A stretch of 64,000 nt of DNA, from NCBI GenBank assembly GCA_016195085.1, contig JACQAG010000060.1, positions 62,001 to 126,000 of the forward strand. Reading direction: 5' to 3'. Origin of the DNA: Pseudomonadota bacterium (GTDB lineage: Bacteria; Pseudomonadota; Alphaproteobacteria; SHVZ01). The notes under the pieces were generated by a model. The model did not search any database. It saw only the letters and a list, made by a program, of their open reading frames with translations, and was not told the origin of the DNA. The stretch's first letter is position 1, and every line of letters begins with the position of its first letter. A program made the translations under genes and the position numbers. Shown here one piece after another: positions 1-7,460 of the stretch.

Positions 1-263
1 GCGCCCCAGCGGTCGAAGAGGAGGCCGACGATCGGCCCGCTCAAGCCCGCGACCAGCATCGTCACAGCATAGATGCCGGTGATCGAGGCGCGGGCCCAGC
101 CGAACTCCTGGGTGAGCGGCAGCAAGAAAACGCCGAAAGTCTCGACCGTGCCCTTGCCGATGAGACCGAAGACAAAGCAGGTGAAGAGCACGAGGCCGGC
201 GGTCAGCTCCGGGCGCTGGATGCCGGCCTGGGAAACCGCGCTCTGAGCGCCGCCGTCGGTCAA
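1..263 (-). CDS. MFS transporter, N-terminal part (cut by window edge)
   Basis: Only the first 87 or so codons lie in the window; the gene continues past position 1. The reading begins with TTG at 263, which overlaps the TGA of the upstream methyltransferase (TTGA), so translation is probably coupled. After a short polar leader the sequence has a hydrophobic helix (LTAGLVLFTCFVFGLIGKG), then FGWARASITGIYAVTMLVAG and GPIVGLLFDRWG. The last part matches the loop 2-3 signature G-x-x-x-D-R-x-G of the major facilitator superfamily. It is the last visible gene of the acyl-CoA operon, so it may move the substrate or product of that pathway. The substrate cannot be told from this fragment. Confidence 0.7.
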   Translation of the reverse strand, partial: MTDGGAQSAVSQAGIQRPELTAGLVLFTCFVFGLIGKGTVETFGVFLLPLTQEFGWARASITGIYAVTMLVAGLSGPIVGLLFDRWG

Positions 264-1126
264 CGGGCGGGCGCGCCGGGCGCGGCGCTTGCCGGCCCGG
301 TCAGCCCCATGGTTCTCAGCTCTTCCATGATCATGTCTTTGTACTTGGCATCGAAATGCGTCGGAATGAACGTCTTGATCGACTGGAAAACCACGGGCTC
401 GTAGGCATTGCCGCGGACCTGCATGATCCAGAAGCCGGTGTAGCAGGAGACCTTGCCGAAGGCCTCGTGCACCGCCACGCAGACGCCGGGGTGGAAGGGT
501 CGGCCGGTCTTCGGGTCGTTGAGGTAGTCCTCTTCCTTCTTGGTCTCCGCGAAGGCGGGATCGACCTCGTCCAGCTGCAGCTCCAGATCATCCCCGCAGA
601 TGAAGCCATCGTCGCGCACCAGGCGCTTTGTCTCGGCGATATCGAAGGTGACGTCGGCGTAGCCATGGGCCCCATCGATGAACACGATATCGAACTGTTT
701 GCCGGTGAGATAGGGCAAAACTTCTCGGGAGCGCCCGCGGAAGTGGTCCACCCGAACCGGCCCCGAGGCGACCGCGATGTTGTGGCGGAACACCGAATAG
801 GCGATGTCGAGCGAAGCCGCCTGGTGCATGCCTAAGTAATGGGGCCCCTTGGCGACTTCGGCTTCCGGCAGGTAGCGCTCCCAGGGATCGATGCAGAGAA
901 TCGTGCCCTTTTCCGGCACGTGGATGCGGATCGCCTCCGCCCAGGTAAGGGCGGAAAACCCGACCCAGGAGCCGATCTCCAGCACGCGGATCGGCCTGCC
1001 CAAGTTGGCCTTGAGGATGACCGCGGTCACCATCCACAGGTGGCGCAGCATGTATCCCTGCTTGCCCGCTATGCCGTCCGGAAAGACCGGCTGGCCGGGG
1101 AACAGGATGTCCATCACCTCTCTCAT
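260..1126 (-). CDS. Class I SAM-dependent methyltransferase
   Basis: This 288-residue protein has a Rossmann-type methyltransferase core. Motif I is RVLEIGSWVGFSALTW at about residues 44-59, the acidic end of strand 2 is in TILCIDPW, and motif IV is DIVFIDGAHGY. The layout matches the Methyltransf_24/CmcI-like group, which often acts on small molecules or sugars. The ATG at 1126 overlaps the MaoC stop codon (ATGA) and has GGAGG just upstream. Its place inside a beta-oxidation-like operon suggests a tailoring step on the same carbon skeleton, but this is inference. The acceptor is unknown. Confidence 0.75.
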   Translation of the reverse strand: MREVMDILFPGQPVFPDGIAGKQGYMLRHLWMVTAVILKANLGRPIRVLEIGSWVGFSALTWAEAIRIHVPEKGTILCIDPWERYLPEAEVAKGPHYLGMHQAASLDIAYSVFRHNIAVASGPVRVDHFRGRSREVLPYLTGKQFDIVFIDGAHGYADVTFDIAETKRLVRDDGFICGDDLELQLDEVDPAFAETKKEEDYLNDPKTGRPFHPGVCVAVHEAFGKVSCYTGFWIMQVRGNAYEPVVFQSIKTFIPTHFDAKYKDMIMEELRTMGLTGPASAAPGAPAR

Positions 1127-1977
1127 GCGACCTCCGCCCGACCGTTGTTGATGACGATGGCGTCGCGCTCGAGCACACGGGCGCGGAACGAGACGACCCC
1201 GCCCTCGCGCCAGATCTCGGTGCGGATCGTCTCGCCCGGGTAAACCGGCGCGGAGAACCGCATCTGCATGGCGTTGAGCCGGGTCGGATCATAGGCGCAG
1301 GCGAGCCGGATGAGGGCATGGCCGACATGGCCGACGGTGGCGAGCCCATGCAGGATCGGCCGCGGAAAGCCGGCAGCGGCGGCAATTTTCGGCGATGCAT
1401 GCAGGGGATTGGTGTCGCCGGAGAGCCGGTAGATGAGGGCCGCCTGGGGCAAGGTCGGCACATCGAGGCTCGCCTCGGCCGCCCGCTCGGGGATCGGATG
1501 CGGGCTTGGGGTGGGACCGTTCGGGCCGCCGAAGCCGCCATCGCCGCGGCAGAAGGAGGTAGAGGCGAGCGTGGCAAGATGCGTCCCGTCGGCGGCGAAG
1601 ACCTTCCGCTCGCTGCAGAGAAGAGCGCCCTTGCCCGGGCCCTTGTCGAGGATGGCGGTGACTCGGGAGCGGCCGGTCAGGCGGCCTTCGACCGGGAGCG
1701 GCTGGTGGATGGTGATCGCCTGCTCGCCATGCACCACCTTCACCCAATCGACGCCGGTATCGGGCCGCTTCAGCCAGAAGCCGGGATAGGCCAGCACCAC
1801 CGCCATGGTCGGCAGCGCCTGCAGTCCTTCCTCGTAGACGAAGCGGAGCTGCTGCTGGTCCATCGGGTCCTGGCCGAGGCCGACGCCCAAGGCATAGAGG
1901 ATGGTGTCCTTGGCGGTGAGATCCTGGACGATTTCCGGAATCGGATAGTTCAGCAGCCGCTGATAGTCGATGGCCAT
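1123..1977 (-). CDS. MaoC-family enoyl-CoA hydratase (double hot-dog)
   Basis: The 284-residue length fits a two-hot-dog hydratase 2 of the peroxisomal MFE-2 type, which adds water to 2-enoyl-CoA to give the (R)-3-hydroxyacyl-CoA. The C-terminal half carries the MaoC signature: YRLSGDTNPLH (catalytic Asp and His) followed by AAAAGFPRPILHGLATVGH. The N-terminal half resembles the decorated hot-dog that binds the acyl chain. The SDR encoded immediately upstream also resembles the dehydrogenase part of MFE-2, so the two probably act in sequence. The stop overlaps the next ATG. Confidence 0.85.
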   Translation of the reverse strand: MAIDYQRLLNYPIPEIVQDLTAKDTILYALGVGLGQDPMDQQQLRFVYEEGLQALPTMAVVLAYPGFWLKRPDTGVDWVKVVHGEQAITIHQPLPVEGRLTGRSRVTAILDKGPGKGALLCSERKVFAADGTHLATLASTSFCRGDGGFGGPNGPTPSPHPIPERAAEASLDVPTLPQAALIYRLSGDTNPLHASPKIAAAAGFPRPILHGLATVGHVGHALIRLACAYDPTRLNAMQMRFSAPVYPGETIRTEIWREGGVVSFRARVLERDAIVINNGRAEVA

Positions 1978-1988
1978 GGTCGGCGCGC

Positions 1989-2909
1989 CTAGACCGGATC
2001 CCAGGTGAACACGTCCGCGGACACATCCAGGCGATGGAACGATGCCTTGAGCGCCGGCAGCGCGTGCTCGGCGATGGTCTCCGGCGTCCAGCCCTCGCTC
2101 CGCTGCACCGAGCGCACCGGTCTGGGCTGGCTGAACAGGAAGATCTCGTTGTTGCGCACGCCGAAGATCTGCCCGTTCACGTCCTTGGCGGCATCGGAGG
2201 CGAGGAACACCACCAGGGGCGCGATCTTGTCCGGCGTCATGCGCTTCAGCCGCTCGACCCGCGCTGCCTGCTCCGGCGTCTCGGTCGGGATCGAGCCGAT
2301 CATCCGGCTCCAGGCGAAGGGCGCGATGCTGTTGGAGCGCACGTTGAAGCGCGCCATGTCGAGGGCGATCGATTTCGACAGGCCGACGATCCCGAGCTTG
2401 GCGGCGGCGTAGTTGGCTTGGCCGATATTGCCGATGAGGCCCGAGGTCGAGGTGAAATGCACGAAGGCGCCGCCGTTCTGCTCGCGAAAATGCGGGGCGG
2501 CGGCTTTGGAGACGTTGAAGCAGCCATTGAGATGCACGGCGATCACGCTCGCCCAGTCATCGTGGCTCATCCGATGGAAGATGCGGTCGCGCAGAATGCC
2601 GGCATTGTTGACGACCGCATCGATGCGCCCGAAGCCATCGAGCGCCGTCTTGACGATGCGTTCGGCGCCAGCCGGATCGGCGACGCTGTCGGTGTTGGAC
2701 GCGGCTTGGCCGCCGGCGCTTCGGATGTCCTTCGCGGTGCGCTCGGCCGGGCCGGCGCTGGCGCCCGATCCGTCGACCGCGGCGCCGATGTCGTTCACCA
2801 CCACCTTGGCGCCGTGGCGGCCCATCAAGAGCGCGATCTCCCGCCCGATGCCACCGCCGGCGCCGGTCACCACCACGACCTTGTCCTGCATCGTCTGTCC
2901 GCTCGCCAC
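1989..2909 (-). CDS. SDR 3-hydroxyacyl-CoA dehydrogenase-like protein
   Basis: A classical short-chain dehydrogenase of about 306 residues. It has the cofactor motif TGAGGGIGREIA, the VVNDIG strand, the NNAGILRD motif and the catalytic YAAAK preceded by the Ser of STSGLIG. The VVNDIGAAVDGSGAS stretch is typical of the dehydrogenase domain of multifunctional enzyme 2, which oxidises (R)-3-hydroxyacyl-CoA. The C-terminus extends about 50 residues beyond the usual SDR end. I chose GTG at 2909 because AGGAGG lies six bases upstream; an ATG at 2891 also gives a full SDR. It stands 11 bases before the MaoC gene. Confidence 0.85.
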   Translation of the reverse strand: MASGQTMQDKVVVVTGAGGGIGREIALLMGRHGAKVVVNDIGAAVDGSGASAGPAERTAKDIRSAGGQAASNTDSVADPAGAERIVKTALDGFGRIDAVVNNAGILRDRIFHRMSHDDWASVIAVHLNGCFNVSKAAAPHFREQNGGAFVHFTSTSGLIGNIGQANYAAAKLGIVGLSKSIALDMARFNVRSNSIAPFAWSRMIGSIPTETPEQAARVERLKRMTPDKIAPLVVFLASDAAKDVNGQIFGVRNNEIFLFSQPRPVRSVQRSEGWTPETIAEHALPALKASFHRLDVSADVFTWDPV

Positions 2910-2973
2910 CCTCTGCCTCCTCTTAATATCCACCGATCGGCGCCCAGCCCGGTTGTCGGCACTTCTTCTGAAG

Positions 2974-4140
2974 CTACAACGTGTCTTGCGTACCCAGGAT
3001 CGCCGTCACCTGGCTCGACAGCTGGCCGCCATTGCCATGCACGAGCGCCAAGGTCGCATTCTCGACCTGCCGATCCGCCGCCGTGCCGCGGAGCTGCCGC
3101 ACGGCTTCGATGATGGGGAAGATCCCATACATGCCGGGATGATTGCAGGAGAGGCCGCCGCCATTGGTATTGACCGCGAGCCCGCCGCCCGGTGCGATGG
3201 CGCCGCCGGCGACGAAGCGGCCGCCCTCACCCTTGGGGCAAAAACCCAGATCCTCCAGAAAGAGGATGGTGTTGATGGTGAAGGCATCATAGAGCTGGAG
3301 AGTGTCGATGTCGGCCGGCTTGACGCCTGCCATCGCCATGGCGCGGGGACCGGACTGGGCGGCCGCGGTCACGGTGAGATCCGGCATCGCCGAGATCTGC
3401 CGATGCGTGGTGGCCGCGGCCGCGCCCAGAACATAGGCGGGCTTGGTCTTGAAATCCTTCGCCCGAGCGGCGCTGACCATGATGATGGCGCCGGCGCCGT
3501 CGGTCACCAGGCAGCAATCGCGCACCGACAAGGGATCGCAGACCATGCGCGATTGCAGCACGTCGGCGATGGTCAGCGCGTCCCGGGTGAAGGCTTCCGG
3601 ATTGAGCCCGGCCCAGCCCCGCGCCGCCACCGCCACCTCCGCCAGCTGCTCGCGCGTGGTGCCGTATTGATGCATGTGCCTGGCGGCGGCCAAGGCATAG
3701 CCGACGATCGGGTTGCGCGGCTCGTAGGGCGCCTCATAGGGCTGCGGCTCGGCCCCGGAAACGAGCTTGCCGGTGGTGGTGCGCTGGTTCGATCCGTAGC
3801 AGATGAGCGCCACCTCGCAGAGTCCGGCATCGAGCGCCAGCGTCGCCGGGATCAGGTGCTCGACGAAGGAGGAGCCGCCGATCATCGTGCCGTCGATGAA
3901 GGCAGGCTTGATCCCAAGATACTCGGCGACGCTGAGCGTCGGCATGAAATGCATCGAGGTCCCGGTCAAGAGCCCATCGACTTGGCCGAGCTCGAGCCCG
4001 GCATCGGCGAGTGCCACGTGCACCGCCTCGGCCAGGAGCTCGAGCGCGCTGCGCCCCGGCGCCTCCCAGCGGGCGCTGAGGCCGATGCCGACGATCGCCG
4101 CCTTGCCGCGAAAGCCGCGCGCGGCTTTGGCTCGTCTCAT
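2974..4140 (-). CDS. Thiolase-fold protein of the SCP-x/Ltp group lacking catalytic cysteines
   Basis: A 388-residue thiolase-superfamily protein. The ATG at 4140 overlaps the DUF35 stop (ATGA). The fold is recognisable from AAIVGIG, VTDGAGAIIM, DTLQLYDAFTINTILFLEDLG, NTNGGGLSCNHPG and LVHGNGG. At the place of the usual nucleophilic Cys it has IGGSSFVEHL, and the second Cys motif (C-x-G-G-G) reads HGNGG. The His of the GHP-like motif (NHPGMYG) is kept. Proteins of this group work as beta-ketothiolases or, as in Ltp2, as retro-aldolases together with a DUF35 partner. Loss of both cysteines and coupling to a DUF35 gene favour the second idea; the reaction remains inferred. Confidence 0.8.
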   Translation of the reverse strand: MRRAKAARGFRGKAAIVGIGLSARWEAPGRSALELLAEAVHVALADAGLELGQVDGLLTGTSMHFMPTLSVAEYLGIKPAFIDGTMIGGSSFVEHLIPATLALDAGLCEVALICYGSNQRTTTGKLVSGAEPQPYEAPYEPRNPIVGYALAAARHMHQYGTTREQLAEVAVAARGWAGLNPEAFTRDALTIADVLQSRMVCDPLSVRDCCLVTDGAGAIIMVSAARAKDFKTKPAYVLGAAAATTHRQISAMPDLTVTAAAQSGPRAMAMAGVKPADIDTLQLYDAFTINTILFLEDLGFCPKGEGGRFVAGGAIAPGGGLAVNTNGGGLSCNHPGMYGIFPIIEAVRQLRGTAADRQVENATLALVHGNGGQLSSQVTAILGTQDTL

Positions 4141-4538
4141 CGCCCGCCCGCCGGGTCGAAGACCACGATCGGCCGATCGCCGGCGGTGATGATGCGGGCT
4201 TTGACCTTGAGGCCAATGCCGACCTCTGCGGGCTCGAGCCCCTCCACCCGGCTCATCATGCGCACGCCCTCGGCGAGATCGACGAGAGCGATGTTGTAGT
4301 CGCCGCCCGCCTCTTTGCGGCGCCGGATCACCGTGGTCGAATAGACCACGCCCTCGCCCGAAGCGGGCACCCATTCGAGATTGGGCTTGCCGGTGAAGGG
4401 CGAGAGCACCCGGGGAAAAAAGACATAACGTCCGGTGTCGCGGCAACGCTGCAGGTAGAGGCGGCCCTCGCTCAGATGCTGCAGGAACACCTGATCGGGC
4501 CCCGGCCCCTCGAAGGGCGTCGACTTATTGCCGCTCAT
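4137..4538 (-). CDS. DUF35 OB-fold protein, partner of the thiolase-like enzyme
   Basis: A 133-residue protein with the usual DUF35 layout: an N-terminal rubredoxin-like segment (HLSEGRLYLQRCRDTGRYVFFPR) followed by an OB fold (WVPASGEGVVYSTTVIRR through the C-terminal RPIVVFDPA). The zinc ribbon is degenerate. One Cys remains in QRCRDTG, while the second cysteine of that pair and both of the next pair (here SPFTG) are gone. DUF35 proteins bind acyl-CoA and pair with thiolase-fold enzymes or MaoC hydratases. ATG at 4538 follows GAGGA. It is the first gene of the minus-strand operon that runs to the left edge. Confidence 0.8.
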   Translation of the reverse strand: MSGNKSTPFEGPGPDQVFLQHLSEGRLYLQRCRDTGRYVFFPRVLSPFTGKPNLEWVPASGEGVVYSTTVIRRRKEAGGDYNIALVDLAEGVRMMSRVEGLEPAEVGIGLKVKARIITAGDRPIVVFDPAGGR

Positions 4539-4709
4539 CCGTTCCTCTTTACCCCGCTGGCCGGGCCACTCTGTACCGCCCGGACCCGCCGGCGGCAAGC
4601 CCGGGCCCCCGGGGTCTCTCGCAGGATTCGCCGAGCCCGCCCGTATTATCGGCATGCGGCCGCCGGCGCCGCCGATCTTCTTCTCAGCAGCAAAGGACGT
4701 CTGCGAGCC

Positions 4710-5216
4710 ATGCGAAAATACTACACCCTGCTCATTGCCGGGCTTTTGAGCCTGAGCCTCGGCGCCGGCATCGTCTTCGAGACCGCCATTGCGAATGCTC
4801 CGGTGGAACTGGCCCAAGCGCCTTCTCCGCCGCCGCCGGGGCCACGCCCGGAGCGGCCGTTGCCCGGGCGCTTCATCGAAGGCCGCATCGCCTTCCTCAA
4901 GGCCGAGCTGCACATCACCGATGCGCAGTTGCCGCTCTGGGAGCCGGTCGCCAAGGCCATGCGCGAGGCGGCCGCCAAGCGGGCCGATCTCTATCGCCAG
5001 ATGCGGGCAAGCCAGGATCAGCCCTTGCACGCGCCGGAGCGGCTGGAACGGCGTGTCAGCGCGGCCCAGCAAGGCATCCAGCAGACGCAAGCCCTGCTTG
5101 CCGCCTTGACGCCGCTCTATGGCTCGATGAGCGACGAGCAGAAGGCCGCCGCCGATCTGTTGCTCGCTCCGGGCCCGATGGCGGGCGGTAGACCGCCGCA
5201 CCGCGGCCCGTTCTAG
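4710..5216 (+). CDS. Spy/CpxP-like periplasmic protein with LTXXQ-type repeat
   Basis: A 168-residue exported protein. A basic start (MRKYYT) and a hydrophobic stretch (LLIAGLLSLSLGAGIVF) look like a signal peptide, followed by a Pro-rich linker (APSPPPPGPRPERPLPG). The mature part is helical with AELHITDAQLPLWEPVAKAM, close to the LTxxQ motif of the Spy/CpxP/DUF1520-like proteins that bind unfolded proteins in the periplasm. A second motif-like stretch (MSDEQKAAADLLL) comes near the end. The gene is divergent from the DUF35 operon and convergent with metZ, so it is probably transcribed alone. Chaperone activity is inferred from family resemblance. Confidence 0.65.
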   Translation: MRKYYTLLIAGLLSLSLGAGIVFETAIANAPVELAQAPSPPPPGPRPERPLPGRFIEGRIAFLKAELHITDAQLPLWEPVAKAMREAAAKRADLYRQMRASQDQPLHAPERLERRVSAAQQGIQQTQALLAALTPLYGSMSDEQKAAADLLLAPGPMAGGRPPHRGPF

Positions 5217-5238
5217 CGCCCCCCGCGATCGATCGCCT

Positions 5239-6450
5239 CTACAGCCCCTTCAATGCCCGCTTGAGGTCGGCCTTGAGATCCGCTGGATCCTCGAGGCCGA
5301 CCGAGAGCCTGAGCGTTCCCGGAGCAATACCGAGACGCAGCTTCTCCTCCGCCGGCAAGCGCTGATGCGTGGTGGTGGCGGGATGGCAGATGAGGCTCTT
5401 GGAGTCGCCGAGATTGTTCGAGATGTCGATGATCGACAGACGGTCCACCAGCCGGAAGGCGGCTTCGCGCCCGCCTTTTAGGGTGAAGGTGACGACACTG
5501 CCGAAATCGGTCATCTGCTTCTTCGCCAGCGACTGCTGGGGGTGGCTTGCAAGACCGGGATAGAGCGTCTGCCCGATCGCCTTTTCGCCTTCGAGGAAGC
5601 GGGCGATCTCGGCCGCGGCAGCGCATTGCGTTCTCAGCCGCAAGTCGAGGGTCTCCAGACCCTTCAGCATGAGCCAGGCATTGAACGGGCTCAAGCTGGG
5701 TCCGGTGTGCCTGAGGAAGGGCGCCAGCGTGTCTTCGATGAACGCCTTCCGGCCCATGACGATACCGCCCAGGCCGCGGCCCTGCCCGTCGATGTGCTTA
5801 GTTGCGGAATAGACGATGACATCGGCACCGACCTCGAGCGGCCGTTGCAGGAGGCCGGTCGCAAACACATTGTCGACGATCACCTGCGCGCCGACCTTGC
5901 GCGCGAGCTTGCCGACCGCCTCGAGGTCGATGATCTCCAGCATGGGATTGGACGGGGTCTCCAGGAACACGACCTTGGTCGGCCGGTCGAGCGCCTTCTT
6001 CCACGCCTTGAGGTCGCGTCCGTCGACCAGCACCGTCTCGATGCCCCAGCGCGGCAAGAGATCGGAGAGGATGTAGAGACAGGAGCCGAACAAGGCACGG
6101 GCGGCGACCACCCGGTCGCCCGATTTGAGCTGGCACAAGAGGCTGGCGAAGACCGCCGCCATGCCGCTCGCCGTCGAGCGGGCCGCTTCCGCGCCTTCGA
6201 GATGGCAGGCGCGCTCTTCGAAGGCGCTCACCGTCGGATTGCGGAACCGGGAATAGACGTAGCGATCGGCGGTCGGCTGCGCGAAGGCGCGCTCGGCCTC
6301 CTCGGCATCGCCATAGACGAAGCCCGAGGTCATGTACAACGCCTCGCAGGTCTCCATGTGCTGGCTGCGCTTGAGGCCGGCGCGCACCATCGCCGTCCGC
6401 GGCCGCCAGGCTTTGGTGTTCGCGCGCTCGCCGCTGCTGTCGTCCGCCAT
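5239..6450 (-). CDS. metZ: O-succinylhomoserine sulfhydrylase
   Basis: A 403-residue Cys/Met metabolism PLP enzyme. It makes homocysteine directly from O-succinyl-L-homoserine and sulfide in methionine synthesis. Recognisable parts are YVYSRFRNPTVSAFEER, the active-site lysine in YSATKHIDGQGR, the FLETPSNPMLEI segment and the C-terminal IAPGTLRLSVGLEDPADL. The HIDGQGRGLGG version after the PLP lysine is typical of MetZ rather than MetB or MetC. A SAM-II riboswitch followed by a terminator lies just upstream, so expression should fall when SAM is plentiful. It is not obviously in an operon. Confidence 0.92.
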   Translation of the reverse strand: MADDSSGERANTKAWRPRTAMVRAGLKRSQHMETCEALYMTSGFVYGDAEEAERAFAQPTADRYVYSRFRNPTVSAFEERACHLEGAEAARSTASGMAAVFASLLCQLKSGDRVVAARALFGSCLYILSDLLPRWGIETVLVDGRDLKAWKKALDRPTKVVFLETPSNPMLEIIDLEAVGKLARKVGAQVIVDNVFATGLLQRPLEVGADVIVYSATKHIDGQGRGLGGIVMGRKAFIEDTLAPFLRHTGPSLSPFNAWLMLKGLETLDLRLRTQCAAAAEIARFLEGEKAIGQTLYPGLASHPQQSLAKKQMTDFGSVVTFTLKGGREAAFRLVDRLSIIDISNNLGDSKSLICHPATTTHQRLPAEEKLRLGIAPGTLRLSVGLEDPADLKADLKRALKGL

Positions 6451-6474
6451 GTCGCACCTCCCGCGCCAAGCAAC

Positions 6475-6502
6475 AAAAAACCCGACCGGTTTCGGTCGGG
6501 TT
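6475..6502 (-). terminator. Intrinsic terminator between SAM-II riboswitch and metZ
   Basis: Read on the minus strand, AACCCGACCG and CGGTCGGGTT form a 10-bp stem around an AAAC loop, followed by a run of six T. It lies about 25 bases before the metZ ATG and 20 bases after the riboswitch aptamer. This position suits transcription attenuation: SAM binding to the aptamer would leave this hairpin free to stop RNA polymerase. The SD for metZ (GGGAGG) is downstream of the hairpin. Confidence 0.85.
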
Positions 6503-6520
6503 CGCTTGCCAGCGCTTCCG

Positions 6521-6577
6521 ACCTTTTAGCGGTTTGTTTAGCGTGGTCCGCAAGCCGGCCGGCTCAAATCACCACGG
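6521..6577 (-). promoter_or_regulatory. SAM-II riboswitch (metA motif)
   Basis: On the minus strand the sequence begins CGTGGTGATTTG, continues through CCGGCCGGCTTGCGG and CCACGCTAAACAAA, and ends CCGCTAAAAGG. These are the conserved blocks of the SAM-II pseudoknot: stem P1 CGTGG/CCACG, the ATTTG stretch, the GCTTGC segment, the TAAACAA linker and the 3' GCTAAA that pairs back into the loop. SAM-II elements are known upstream of metA, metX and metZ in Alphaproteobacteria. Here one precedes metZ, with a terminator directly after it. Confidence 0.9.
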
Positions 6578-6689
6578 AATGCTCGTTTGAATAGGCCTCC
6601 CGAGGAATCCTGTCAAGCGGGCGGCCTTTCCCCTCACTCCTTCGGCCGATATCCTCTTGGGTCCAAACACGGGGGGAGGGGTGACGGTC

Positions 6690-7460
6690 ATGGCCGAGAA
6701 GGTGCTGCTTTCCCAGGAGGGACCCGTCGCCGTCGTCACCTTGAACGAGCCCGAGCGGCGCAACCCGCTGGCGCTCGACGGGGCAGAGCTGCTGTTCGGC
6801 TGCCTCGGCCAAGCGATGGCGAGCGAGGCCCGTGCGGTGGTGGTGACCGGCGCCGGCGGGCATTTCTGCTCCGGCGGCGACATTCGCGGCATGGCCAATT
6901 CCGAGATGATGGCCGGGCGCGAGCGTCTGGCTCTGCTGCACCGGGTCATTCGTCTCCTCATCACCGCAAGAAAGCCAGTGCTGGCGGCCGTCGAAGGTGC
7001 GGCCTTCGGCGCCGGCGTGTCCTTGGCGCTGGCGACCGACCATGTCATCGCCGCCGGCGACGCCCGCTTCTGCGCCTCATTCAACCGGGTCGGCCTCATG
7101 GCCGATCTCGGCCTCCTCTACACGCTCCCGCTTCGTGTCGGCCACGGCAAAGCCAAGGAGCTGCTGCTGTTCGGCGACGTCATCGATGCGCCCGACGCTC
7201 TGCGCATCGGCCTCATCGACCGCATGGTCGAGCCGGGCAAGGCGCTGACAACCGCGATCGAGCGCGCCACCTTGCTGGCATCCGGTCCGCCTTTGGCGAT
7301 GGCGCTCACCAAAGCGGCCCTGGCGCGGGCACCCGCACCTTTGGAAGACATGTTGCAGATCGAGCTCGACGGCCAGACCCTGCTGCGCAGCACGACCGAT
7401 CATGCCGAAGGGCAGAAGGCCTTCTTCGAGAAGCGCATGCCACAATTCAAGGGCAACTAA
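6690..7460 (+). CDS. Enoyl-CoA hydratase/isomerase family protein
   Basis: A 256-residue crotonase-fold protein. It has the first oxyanion-hole segment GAGGHFCSGGDIRGMA and the second, AAVEGAAFGAGVSLALATDHVIA, with the FNRVGLMADLG segment where hydratases carry a catalytic acid. The second catalytic Glu position is not the usual PE-x-x-G, because GLMADLG stands there, so it may be an isomerase or another crotonase rather than a true hydratase. ATG at 6690 is chosen since GGGGGAGGGG lies about ten bases upstream. Its last bases overlap the end of the convergent TPR-glycosyltransferase gene by four bases. Confidence 0.85.
   Translation: MAEKVLLSQEGPVAVVTLNEPERRNPLALDGAELLFGCLGQAMASEARAVVVTGAGGHFCSGGDIRGMANSEMMAGRERLALLHRVIRLLITARKPVLAAVEGAAFGAGVSLALATDHVIAAGDARFCASFNRVGLMADLGLLYTLPLRVGHGKAKELLLFGDVIDAPDALRIGLIDRMVEPGKALTTAIERATLLASGPPLAMALTKAALARAPAPLEDMLQIELDGQTLLRSTTDHAEGQKAFFEKRMPQFKGN

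Noticed and set aside
588-1577. Long open frame of 329 codons on the minus strand opposite frame to the methyltransferase and MaoC genes
   Set aside because: It is an alternative-frame shadow rich in Arg, Ser and Pro, with no family motifs, lying over two clear genes.
2413-4299. Plus-strand open frame of 628 codons across the thiolase and SDR genes
   Set aside because: Antisense frame in high-G+C DNA; its composition and lack of motifs show it is not coding.
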